From Chitinispirillales bacterium (GTDB taxonomy: Bacteria; Fibrobacterota; Chitinivibrionia; Chitinivibrionales; Chitinivibrionaceae), in assembly GCA_031254455.1 (NCBI GenBank), contig JAIRUI010000104.1, positions 1-11,825 of the forward strand: 11,825 nt of DNA, written 5' to 3'. Position numbers and translations under genes: made by a program. Under the pieces are notes generated by a model. That model did not search any database, was not told the DNA's origin, and worked only from the letters and a program-made list of their open reading frames with translations. This document shows, in pieces, positions 5,758 to 11,825 of this stretch. Position 1 is the first letter of the stretch. The number at the start of each line of letters is the position of its first letter.

Positions 5758-8532
5758 ATGGCTGTAAACAAAGAATTAGTTCAGGAATTTGTAAACGGTG
5801 CCGTAAGTATTTTGTCGGAAATTTCAATCTTGCTTAAAAATTTCTCAGCGGACGCAAACGACAACTCGTTTGATATTATTCACAAACATACATCAAACCT
5901 TACAAAATCGGCAGAATTTATAGGATTGACATCAATTGCGAAATGTCTTAAACAAATTGACAAAATTAATTCCTCCGTAAAAAACAAAAAATTGAAACTA
6001 TCACATCAATTGATAAATTCCATACAAAATTTATTAGAAAAATTATCTGAAACTATTTCCGCAACAAGAAAAAATTCCGGAAATATAGACGAAAATTCAA
6101 TAAACTCATTAATCCAAACCGCTCAAAATATAGAAAACGGAATTTTCTACGAGAAGACCGATATTCCTGAAATAGATTACGAAATTCTTCCGGATTTTAT
6201 TGCCGACACAGCAGAGCATATAGCTTCCGCTGAAGAAAATTTTCTCCTTTTGTCAAAAAAAGGATTCAATCAAAACGTTGTAAATACAGCTTACCGAAAT
6301 ATTCACAGCATAAAAGGAAATTGCGGCTTTATCCATCTATATCAATTGCAGAATTTGTGTCACGTAATGGAAACAATAATGGGTGAAATCCGTGAAAAAA
6401 TAATAACGGTCGATAATGAAAACGTCTCTTTTCTTTTAAGTTATTTGGATGTCGTTAGAGAAACGGTTTCAAAATTGGAATGCGGCGAAAAAGGAATCGT
6501 AAAAGATTTAGATATGCTGATAGAAAAAGCAAAAAATAAATTTCCAACGGCGTTCGGCGTCGAACCTGTAGAGCCGCAGAATTCTATAGTTGAGAAACAA
6601 ACGCAAAAAATAGAACCGCTTGTATCTGAAAAAATAAATGTTACCGCAAAAATTGAAAAAGAAACGGTAAAAATAGTTTCTACGGAAAAACCAACAACTA
6701 AACCTGTAAAAGAAACCGCCGAAAAAAAAGAAAATACCCCGGTTTTTTCAATAAAAAATGCAGCGCAAATGAAAGATGAGATCAACAAATTAATTATAAC
6801 GGAAGAAATGAAACAAAACTTCATTTCGGATTCAAACGAACAACTTTCTTCTGCGGAAGAAGCTTTTCTTCTTTTGGAAAAAAACGGATTTGAACAAGAA
6901 ATAATAAATAACGCTTACCGTTACATTCATTCGTTTAAAGGAAATTGCGGCTTTATGCAATTGGAAGACCCAAAAATCATAGGTCATACGATGGAAACAG
7001 TTATGCAATTCATGCGAGAGCAAAAAATTGCGGCAGACGGCAAATCTATTTCATTTCTTCTAAATTTTTTGGATGTCTTACGTAATGTAATTTCTGCTTT
7101 TGAGCAAACCGGCAACGCATCTATTCCTGACGTTTACGAATACACAAAAAAAGCGATTCAGGTTTTCCCAGAATGTTTTGTTTCTGAAAGCAAAACACAT
7201 GAAAATACAGAGAATAAAGTGAAAAAAGAAATACAAGACGTAAAAGAAACGGCTATTGTCATAGACAGCGTCATCTCAAAATCTTCTGCAAACGATATGA
7301 TTCCCGTAAAACAAGACCTGCGCGTTAATCTAAATAAATTAGAAACTATTATGAATTTGGTAGGAGAATTGGTTATATCGGAATCTATGGTTACACGAAA
7401 TCCGTCGGTTGCGGCTATTACCGATGAATCGTATCACCGCGGAGTTCACCAATTGCGAAGAATATGCAACGATTTACAAGATGCGGCAATGTCTCTGAGA
7501 ATGATTCCTTTGAGCGGACTTTTCAAAAAGATGTCAAGGCTTGTTCACGATTTGTCAAAAGTTGTAAATAAAAAAATTGATTTGGTTATAATAGGTGAAA
7601 ATACGGATGTAGATAAATCTGTTTTTGAATTAATAAACGACCCTCTTGTCCATATCATAAGAAACGCATGCGACCATGGAATTGAAATGTCGAAAGAACG
7701 AATCGCCGCCGGTAAAAAAGAAACTGGGACGATAACGATTACAGCCGAACACAGAGGCGGCGCTGTATGGATTTCCGTAAAAGACGACGGACAGGGACTT
7801 AACAAAAAAAAGATTTTGGATAAAGCTGTTGAATTGGGACTAATTTCTATAGACGATCAGCTCACTGACAACGACGTTTGGCAATTGATTTTATACCCAG
7901 GGTTTTCAACCGCAAGTATTATTTCAGACGTTTCCGGACGCGGAGTCGGAATGGACGTTGTCCAAAAAAATGTTGAGGACCTGCACGGACAAATTTTTAT
8001 AACGACACAAGAAGGACAAGGGACGGAATTTACAATCCGTATTCCGCTTACGTTGGCAATAATCGACGGAATGATAGTAAAGGTTTCCGATTCGTTATAC
8101 GTTGTTCCTACACTCACAATTAAGCAAAGTTTGCGATATGACAAAAGAAACATAACTTATTCGCCGGAACATGAAGAAATTCTAAAATACAAAGACAACC
8201 TTATTCCGGTTATTAAAGTCGGTAATTTGTTCAACAATAACAACAAAGGAACGCCTGAAGACGGCATATTGATTATAATTGAAGAAGCCGGAACCTCCAT
8301 CGCACTTTTAGTAGATTGTATCGTAGGACAACAACAAATCGTTATAAAGGGACTTTCAAGTTACGTAAATAAGGCGCGCGGAACAAATGGCTGCACTATT
8401 TTAGGAGACGGTTCTATTGCACTAATCCTTGAAACTAAAACGTTAGCCGACATGGCTCTTGAAAATGTTAATAAAGAACAAAGAATACCGCCCGCTAAAA
8501 ATACAACCAAAAAGAACAATGACGAGGAGTGA
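5758..8532 (+). CDS. cheA: Chemotaxis histidine kinase CheA with duplicated Hpt domains
   Basis: A 924-residue cytosolic kinase, longer than classical CheA (about 650-700 aa). Order seen: residues 1-105, an Hpt-like helical segment without a proper H-x-x-K-G motif; 145-240, an Hpt with IHSIKGNCGF (His183); about 270-345, a Lys/Glu/Thr/Pro-rich linker; 350-450, a second full Hpt with IHSFKGNCGF (His391); about 520-590, the dimerisation domain (NLNKLETIMNLVGELVI, MSLRMIPL); 600-765, the ATPase with N box IIRNACDHG, G1 DDGQG, F box YPGFSTA, G2 SGRGVGMDVV and G3 EGQGTEF; 766-900, a CheW-like regulatory domain. No clear P2 (CheY-binding) domain is seen. CheA autophosphorylates on an Hpt histidine and donates phosphate to CheY. 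It heads the che operon and overlaps the cheR region. Its own ribosome-binding site (AAGAAAG) is weak. Confidence 0.96.
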   Translation: MAVNKELVQEFVNGAVSILSEISILLKNFSADANDNSFDIIHKHTSNLTKSAEFIGLTSIAKCLKQIDKINSSVKNKKLKLSHQLINSIQNLLEKLSETISATRKNSGNIDENSINSLIQTAQNIENGIFYEKTDIPEIDYEILPDFIADTAEHIASAEENFLLLSKKGFNQNVVNTAYRNIHSIKGNCGFIHLYQLQNLCHVMETIMGEIREKIITVDNENVSFLLSYLDVVRETVSKLECGEKGIVKDLDMLIEKAKNKFPTAFGVEPVEPQNSIVEKQTQKIEPLVSEKINVTAKIEKETVKIVSTEKPTTKPVKETAEKKENTPVFSIKNAAQMKDEINKLIITEEMKQNFISDSNEQLSSAEEAFLLLEKNGFEQEIINNAYRYIHSFKGNCGFMQLEDPKIIGHTMETVMQFMREQKIAADGKSISFLLNFLDVLRNVISAFEQTGNASIPDVYEYTKKAIQVFPECFVSESKTHENTENKVKKEIQDVKETAIVIDSVISKSSANDMIPVKQDLRVNLNKLETIMNLVGELVISESMVTRNPSVAAITDESYHRGVHQLRRICNDLQDAAMSLRMIPLSGLFKKMSRLVHDLSKVVNKKIDLVIIGENTDVDKSVFELINDPLVHIIRNACDHGIEMSKERIAAGKKETGTITITAEHRGGAVWISVKDDGQGLNKKKILDKAVELGLISIDDQLTDNDVWQLILYPGFSTASIISDVSGRGVGMDVVQKNVEDLHGQIFITTQEGQGTEFTIRIPLTLAIIDGMIVKVSDSLYVVPTLTIKQSLRYDKRNITYSPEHEEILKYKDNLIPVIKVGNLFNNNNKGTPEDGILIIIEEAGTSIALLVDCIVGQQQIVIKGLSSYVNKARGTNGCTILGDGSIALILETKTLADMALENVNKEQRIPPAKNTTKKNNDEE
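8524..8529 (+). promoter_or_regulatory. Ribosome-binding site deciding the cheR start
   Basis: GAGGAG lies within the last codons of cheA and five bases before the ATG at 8535. A GTG at 8529, six bases earlier and in frame, overlaps this site and so is unlikely to be used. The cheA stop (8530-8532) lies between the site and the ATG, implying translational coupling. Confidence 0.75.
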
Positions 8533-8534
8533 GT

Positions 8535-9386
8535 ATGCAAGAAGAAGAAAGCATAATTTCAAAAGTAATTCCTATCAGCGATTCGGAGTTTAGAAAAATT
8601 TCCGTATTAGTGTATCAAAATTTTGGAATAAACCTCACAGAATCAAAAAGAAGCTTAGTTATAAGTCGGCTTCAAAAAGTTTTGAAAATTCATAAATTCA
8701 AAACTTTTATAGAATATATAAATTATTTGCAGACCGAAAAAGGAAAAGACGCTCTAAACGAATTAGTGAACCGCATTTCGACAAACCATACTTTTTTTTA
8801 TCGCGAGTATAGGCATTTTGAATTTTTTGAAAAAATCGCATTGCCGGAAGCAAAAACGTTACGCACAAAACAAGGAATTCGCAAAATAAAATTATGGTGT
8901 GCGGCGGCGTCGCGAGGCGATGAACCATATACGATTATGATACACCTAATGCGTTTTCTTGGGCGTGATTATCCTCTATGGGAAACCGGACTTTTGGCGA
9001 CGGACATTTCAGAGGACGCTCTTAGAGAAGCGATTGCCGGTATTTATCCTTTTGAAAGAGTTGATAAAATAGACAAAGCGACTCTCAAAGAATATTTCGA
9101 CGTTGAAAACGGATATTATAGAGTTAAAGAATCGTTGCGCAAAGGGGTAATGTTTAGGAAATTCAATTTAATAACAAATATATTCCCATTCAAAGGTGAC
9201 TTTGACATGATTTTTTGTCGAAACGTAATGATATATTTTGATGAAAAAACAAAAATAGAATTAACAAAAAAACTTTACGATCAACTTCGCGTCGGCGGAT
9301 ATTTGTTTATAGGGCATTCCGAAACGCTTAACGGACTCGGTTCTAATTTTAAACAAGTCCAGTCGGCTATATACCAGAAAGTATAA
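8535..9386 (+). CDS. cheR: Chemotaxis protein methyltransferase CheR
   Basis: A 283-residue SAM-dependent methyltransferase, typical CheR length. It methylates glutamates in the cytoplasmic part of chemoreceptors for adaptation. An N-terminal helical domain (about 12-85) leads into the STNHTFFYRE motif. The SAM-binding segment is LWCAAASRGDEPYTI, a variant of the usual CxxGxEPYS. ATDIS, FDMIFCRNVMIYFD and GGYLFIGHSETL follow in the normal order. No C-terminal TPR or receptor pentapeptide-binding extension is present. The start at 8535 is chosen from the Shine-Dalgarno spacing; a GTG at 8529 would add two residues. The gene directly follows cheA. The opposing methylesterase CheB is not in the window. 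Confidence 0.95.
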   Translation: MQEEESIISKVIPISDSEFRKISVLVYQNFGINLTESKRSLVISRLQKVLKIHKFKTFIEYINYLQTEKGKDALNELVNRISTNHTFFYREYRHFEFFEKIALPEAKTLRTKQGIRKIKLWCAAASRGDEPYTIMIHLMRFLGRDYPLWETGLLATDISEDALREAIAGIYPFERVDKIDKATLKEYFDVENGYYRVKESLRKGVMFRKFNLITNIFPFKGDFDMIFCRNVMIYFDEKTKIELTKKLYDQLRVGGYLFIGHSETLNGLGSNFKQVQSAIYQKV

Positions 9387-9412
9387 TTCGGTATTGCATA
9401 TTTTATTAGGAT

Positions 9413-9438
9413 TATAATATTTTACCGCACATGATGTG
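9413..9438 (+). promoter_or_regulatory. Possible internal promoter -10 and small inverted repeat upstream of cheD
   Basis: The 72-bp gap between cheR and cheD is the largest inside the che operon. It holds an exact TATAAT (9413-9418), without a well-spaced -35, and ten bases later a perfect inverted repeat CACAT-G-ATGTG (9428-9438). The repeat would lie near the start of a transcript and could be an operator or just chance. cheD has its own AAAGGA ribosome-binding site further on. Confidence 0.3.
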
Positions 9439-9458
9439 TAAAATTGTGAAAGGATTCA

Positions 9459-9956
9459 ATGAATAGCGCTATGATTCTTGGGGTTGGAGATCTAGGTGCG
9501 TCGGCTCAAAAAGGGGCGATAATAAAGACGTACGCATTGGGATCTTGCGTAGCGGTGATTATCCTAGACAGAAGGACTCACTGCGTAGGAATGGCGCATG
9601 TCGCACTTCCAGAATCGACGACTTCTCCCACAAAAGCAGAAACGCTTCCGGGATATTTCGCCGACACTGCGATACCGGCGTTGTTTAACGCAATGAGAAA
9701 TGCGGCAGGCGGAATACTTTCATCTCCATATGATTTGATTGTGAAAATATGCGGTGGCGCTAACATTGCCGATAAGGAAGGAACTTTTAATATAGGGAAA
9801 CGTAACGCATTGGCTATAAAAAAGTACTTATGGAAATATGGACTTGCTCCGCGTTCCGACGATACAGGCGGCGACTTTTCAAGAACCGTAACCCTATATC
9901 AAGAAAATGGGGTAGTGGAAATATCAAGTCCTAACAAGAAAAACTGGAAAATATAA
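9459..9956 (+). CDS. cheD: Chemoreceptor glutamine deamidase CheD
   Basis: A 165-residue protein of normal CheD length. CheD deamidates glutamines in chemoreceptors and binds CheC/CheX-family phosphatases in Bacillus and Thermotoga. The catalytic Cys-His pair is present: YALGSCVAV (Cys30) and GMAHVALP (His47). Other family motifs are present as well: KICGGANIAD, the IGKRN segment, and GGDFSRTVTLY, which corresponds to the GGxxGRxV region. An AAAGGA ribosome-binding site lies five to six bases before the ATG. It is followed after 23 bp by cheY. Its position beside cheX fits a CheD-CheX regulatory loop, but binding between them is an inference here. Confidence 0.95.
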   Translation: MNSAMILGVGDLGASAQKGAIIKTYALGSCVAVIILDRRTHCVGMAHVALPESTTSPTKAETLPGYFADTAIPALFNAMRNAAGGILSSPYDLIVKICGGANIADKEGTFNIGKRNALAIKKYLWKYGLAPRSDDTGGDFSRTVTLYQENGVVEISSPNKKNWKI

Positions 9957-9979
9957 AAATAAGGAAGGTTAATAATAAA

Positions 9980-10378
9980 ATGCCAAAAATACTTATTGCA
10001 GATGATTCGGCTCTTGCCAGAGCGTTTATGATTAGATGTATTCAGATTACAGGAATTCCCGAATGTGAGTTTATTGAATCCTCAAACGGTCTTGAGGTAA
10101 TAAATATTTTAAAAGATTTACTACCGGATTTAATCGTGACCGATATGAATATGCCAAAATGCGACGGAATAGAATTAGTGAAAAGAATTAAAGCAAATCC
10201 AAGATTAAATTCCGTTCCTATCATTGTTATGACTAGTGCGGGAAATGCCGCTCAGCGTACAGAATTAGAAAATCTTGGCGTAGATTCAATTATTTCAAAA
10301 CCATTTACTCCGCCGGACGTTGTAAATATCGCAAATAAATTACTCGGGAACAATAATAATGAAGAAGGAGAATGGTAA
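9980..10378 (+). CDS. cheY: Chemotaxis response regulator CheY
   Basis: A stand-alone receiver domain of 132 residues with no output domain. Family residues are complete: acidic pair Asp8-Asp9 (IADDS), phosphoacceptor Asp55 (VTDMNMP), Thr85 (VMTSAG) and Lys107 (SKPFTPP). In chemotaxis CheA-P donates phosphate to the Asp, and CheY-P then binds the flagellar motor switch. The C-terminal tail is Asn/Glu-rich (NNNNEEGEW). A purine-rich AAGGAAGG (9961-9968) lies 11 bases upstream of the ATG. The last base of the stop is the first base of the cheX start, so these two are coupled. Sequence alone cannot tell CheY from a receiver serving another pathway, but the operon context makes it strong. Confidence 0.93.
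   Translation: MPKILIADDSALARAFMIRCIQITGIPECEFIESSNGLEVINILKDLLPDLIVTDMNMPKCDGIELVKRIKANPRLNSVPIIVMTSAGNAAQRTELENLGVDSIISKPFTPPDVVNIANKLLGNNNNEEGEW
10365..10370 (+). promoter_or_regulatory. Ribosome-binding site deciding the cheX start
   Basis: AAGGAG lies seven bases before the ATG at 10378 and only one base before an alternative in-frame ATG at 10372. The spacing favours 10378, giving a TAATG stop/start overlap with cheY. Confidence 0.75.
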
Positions 10379-10854
10379 TGTTTAAAACATTAGACGAAGT
10401 GGTAGCGCTTCCTGAAATAATGTATAACGCTGTTTCCTATGCTGTTGAAACAATTACTTTTCTATCGGTTAACGATGAAATAAGCTCTAATATTATTATA
10501 CCCAAAAATACTACAGAATATATTACCGGAAGTATTTTAATAAAAACCGCTCCCGCAATATATTCCATGGAATTACTTGTTCCACAAGATTTATTGGAGA
10601 AGATTTCTGCAGATATCACTGTACCGGGAACTGAATCGGAAATGACCGGCAGTATAGTTATTGATATTGCTATGGAATTGTTAAATACTATTGCAGGGAA
10701 TTTAATGCGCAACATAGAAATGCTCGTCGGTCCGTTCATTTTGGAAATTCCGGAATTTGAAATAGGAAAGTCGATAAACAAAAGATCGTTCATAGTAAAA
10801 AAATATATCGCCGACGACAATTACTCGCTTACTATCGCTATAACAAAAATTTAA
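10378..10854 (+). CDS. cheX: CheY-P phosphatase CheX (CheC/CheX/FliY family)
   Basis: A 158-residue protein, the size of single-active-site CheX. The family signature ExxN appears once, in DIAMELLNTIAGNLM, with Glu100 and Asn103; in CheX these are the residues that position the water attacking CheY-P. The surrounding pattern (TGSIVIDIAMELLNTIAGN, then strand-rich IEIP and SFIVKKYI segments) fits the CheX fold. CheC would have a second ExxN site near the N-terminus, and none is seen. Its position directly after cheY, with a one-base overlap, supports a role in terminating the CheY-P signal. An alternative ATG at 10372 adds two residues but has poor ribosome-binding-site spacing. No convincing terminator follows. 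Confidence 0.85.
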   Translation: MFKTLDEVVALPEIMYNAVSYAVETITFLSVNDEISSNIIIPKNTTEYITGSILIKTAPAIYSMELLVPQDLLEKISADITVPGTESEMTGSIVIDIAMELLNTIAGNLMRNIEMLVGPFILEIPEFEIGKSINKRSFIVKKYIADDNYSLTIAITKI

Positions 10855-10913
10855 GACAATTATATACAATTTTACACAAAATATAATGAAAAATTTCTTG
10901 GAATATATTATTT

Positions 10914-10919
10914 TATAAT
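10914..10919 (+). promoter_or_regulatory. Possible -10 element before the small-gene pair
   Basis: An exact TATAAT stands 26 bases before the first small-gene ATG, in a 91-bp AT-rich spacer after cheX. A TTGGAA (10898-10903) is only 10 bases upstream, too close for a normal sigma70 -35. A second TATAAT occurs at 10882-10887. The AT richness makes chance matches likely. Confidence 0.28.
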
Positions 10920-10933
10920 AAACAATTTTATAT

Positions 10934-10993
10934 AAGGAGTATTAAATGACTAAACAAGAGTTACAACGGCAATTAGCAGAACAAAGCGGCTAA
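10934..10993 (+). other. Strong ribosome-binding site plus 15-codon N-terminal fragment of a frameshifted small gene
   Basis: AAGGAG (10934-10939) sits six bases before the ATG at 10946, the clearest Shine-Dalgarno in this part of the window. The frame reads MTKQELQRQLAEQSG and stops at 10991-10993. In the +1 frame, open from 10977, the reading continues AAKQQRIEEIKKIIKN and so on to 11255. Joining at CAA/GCG by skipping one A (10985) gives an uninterrupted amphipathic helix MTKQELQRQLAEQ-AAKQQRIEEIKK. This indicates one gene of about 102 codons broken by a one-base insertion, a sequencing error in the AAA run, or a real +1 recoding event. Confidence 0.6.
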
Positions 10994-11045
10994 ACAACAA
11001 AGAATCGAAGAGATTAAGAAAATCATTAAAAATCCTACACAACCA

Positions 11046-11255
11046 ATGAAAAATGGGATAGAAAATATAATAGACAAGTATAATAAAAAACCAGTTAGAA
11101 TAGACAATCCAAAAATTACAAAAGACTGTGTTAAATTTGATGTTACAACTAATAAACCTTTAATTGAAAGAACAACAGTTCAAATTTCAGAAGATAAAGT
11201 TGATGTTAATGTAAAAGGTAATATTCCTGTGCCTAAGAAATCAAGAAATAAGTAA
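11046..11255 (+). CDS. C-terminal part of a small protein of unknown function (apparent +1 frameshift upstream)
   Basis: A 69-residue ORF if started at the ATG at 11046, but the frame is open from 10977 and this ATG has no Shine-Dalgarno. The real product is therefore probably the frame-joined protein of about 102 residues starting at 10946. The protein has a charged N-terminal helix followed by a beta-rich region with alternating hydrophobic and polar residues (KFDVTTNKPLIERTTVQI, DKVDVNVKGNIPVPKK) and a basic tail. No signal peptide or membrane segment is seen and I recognise no family. It is followed after 25 bp by the small lipoprotein gene on the same strand, so the two may be co-expressed. 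Base composition is AT-rich compared with nifJ or cheD. Confidence 0.5.
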   Translation: MKNGIENIIDKYNKKPVRIDNPKITKDCVKFDVTTNKPLIERTTVQISEDKVDVNVKGNIPVPKKSRNK

Positions 11256-11280
11256 CGTTTTTAACGTTTCAGAGGAGCGT

Positions 11281-11448
11281 ATGAGAAAATTTTGTATTGC
11301 TTTAATCGCAGTAATTGTACTTTTAAATGGGTGTTCTACAGAAATAGAATGCGGTAGATGTGATGGTAAAGGATATATATTCTTTGACAACAATTATAAT
11401 AGAGAAACATGTCCTGTTTGTGGTGGGACAGGAAAATTAAAAAAGTGA
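11281..11448 (+). CDS. Small predicted lipoprotein with DnaJ-type CxxCxGxG zinc-finger pair (55 aa)
   Basis: A short ORF with AGAGGAG three bases before the ATG. It begins MRKFCIALIAVIVLLNGCS, a lipoprotein signal peptide with lipobox LNGC, so Cys18 would be lipidated, leaving a mature chain of 38 residues. That chain carries two CxxCxGxG motifs: CGRCDGKG (24-31) and CPVCGGTG (44-51), separated by 12 residues. This is the pattern of one zinc-binding hairpin of the DnaJ cysteine-rich domain, so binding of one Zn ion is expected by analogy. There is no J domain. Export to the cell envelope would be unusual for a DnaJ-type finger, which is normally cytosolic. The role is unknown; redox, zinc binding or protein-protein contact are all possible. 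It follows the frameshifted small gene by 25 bp. Confidence 0.75.
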   Translation: MRKFCIALIAVIVLLNGCSTEIECGRCDGKGYIFFDNNYNRETCPVCGGTGKLKK

Positions 11449-11523
11449 TTAAAAGAATATTTAGTGTAAAGATGTATATAATTATGAAATAATATTATTT
11501 TTGCAAGAAAGCAAGAAAATCTT

Positions 11524-11542
11524 ATAAAAGCATATCTTTTAT
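11524..11542 (-). terminator. Weak candidate hairpin just after queF
   Basis: A perfect 7-bp inverted repeat ATAAAAG / CTTTTAT with a 5-base loop lies immediately after the queF stop on the minus strand. It is AT-rich and is followed by only an interrupted T run (AAGATTTTC), so it would be a weak terminator at best. The 94-bp spacer 11449-11542 otherwise holds only an AT-only palindrome and a tandem GCAAGAAA repeat (11503-11518). Confidence 0.3.
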
Positions 11543-11825
11543 CTAAAACTCTCTGACATGCGATTTTAAATTTTCAAAAACAGATTCTGCGCAGGCGGGA
11601 CGAGAAGTCGGGCTTTCGACTACCACCGTCGTATTCACGTTACCGCGCGGAAAAAAATTTCCTACTACGCGAAGCCAGCGCGGCGAAAGATTTCTGGTAA
11701 GTTCGGCAAAAATAAAATTTATCGCTCTTTCGTGAAACGTTCCGATGTTTCTAAACGAATTAAGATACAGTTTCCATGATTTTAACTCTACGCATTTTTT
11801 ATCAGGCAGGTAATAAATTTCGATT
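11543..11825 (-). CDS. queF: NADPH-dependent 7-cyano-7-deazaguanine (preQ0) reductase QueF, C-terminal part
   Basis: The minus-strand frame is open to the window edge and gives the last 93 residues. QueF reduces the nitrile of preQ0 to the amine preQ1 in queuosine tRNA modification. The visible part matches the short (Bacillus-type) QueF closely: YYLPDKKCVELKSWKLYLN, SFRNIGTFHERAIN, then PRWLRVVGNFFPRGNVNTTV. The Glu of CVELKS and the FHE motif are the substrate-binding region known from B. subtilis QueF. The catalytic Cys and Asp lie upstream, outside the window. The C-terminus ends about 22 residues after the NTTV segment, as in short QueF proteins. The gene converges with the small-gene pair. 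Confidence 0.92.
   Translation of the reverse strand, partial: IEIYYLPDKKCVELKSWKLYLNSFRNIGTFHERAINFIFAELTRNLSPRWLRVVGNFFPRGNVNTTVVVESPTSRPACAESVFENLKSHVREF

Noticed and set aside
6441..6824. Minus-strand open frames inside cheA, cheR and cheX
   Set aside because: These are shadows of genuine coding sequence on the plus strand, with no start signals.
10906..10920. TATTAT-TTT-ATAATA inverted repeat as a terminator after cheX
   Set aside because: The stem is six A/T pairs only, with no following T tract. It is expected by chance in this AT-rich spacer and overlaps the candidate -10.
11254..11268. AACGTT-TTT-AACGTT hairpin between the two small genes
   Set aside because: The stem is short (6 bp) and self-palindromic, and no T run follows it. 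It more likely leaves the two genes co-transcribed than acts as a terminator.
11488..11518. AT palindrome and tandem GCAAGAAA repeat as a recombination or attachment site
   Set aside because: Two copies of an 8-bp repeat and an A/T-only palindrome are too small. No integrase, transposase or matching second site is present.

Overview
The window comes from an AT-rich, probably anaerobic and motile bacterium. The evidence is the end of a single-chain pyruvate:ferredoxin oxidoreductase (anaerobic pyruvate metabolism) and a chemotaxis operon using CheD and CheX. That accessory set is known from spirochaetes, Thermotoga, Firmicutes and other deep lineages rather than enterobacteria. Signal peptides and a lipobox are present. 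Nothing in the window fixes the phylum. A spirochaete or Fibrobacterota-like gut anaerobe would fit, but that is a guess.

Layout. (1) 1-862: 3' end of nifJ (+), closed by a perfect 15-bp hairpin terminator. (2) 889-2179 (+): a tiny signal-peptide ORF overlapping an exported 392-residue protein of unknown function. (3) 2169-5601 (-): an apparent run fbp (class III fructose-1,6-bisphosphatase) - hslO (Hsp33) - STAS-domain protein. fbp and hslO abut with no gap, and the last gene overlaps the exported protein tail-to-tail by 11 bp. (4) 5602-5757: divergent intergenic region. (5) 5758-10854 (+): cheA-cheR-cheD-cheY-cheX. CheA receives the signal and phosphorylates CheY, CheX should dephosphorylate CheY-P, and CheR and CheD modify receptors. 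No CheW, CheB or receptor is present here, so these must lie elsewhere. (6) 10946-11448 (+): two small AT-rich genes of unknown role. One is split by a +1 frameshift. The other is a 55-residue predicted lipoprotein carrying a DnaJ-type pair of CxxCxGxG motifs; this short ORF is easily missed. (7) 11543-11825 (-): the C-terminal part of queF (preQ0 reductase of queuosine biosynthesis), running off the window.

Most of the window is ordinary core metabolism and chemotaxis. The most unusual items are the CheA with a recent-looking Hpt duplication plus a degenerate N-terminal Hpt-like segment, the mini zinc-finger lipoprotein, and the frameshifted small gene before it. I did not find a clear new multi-gene defence or mobile system.
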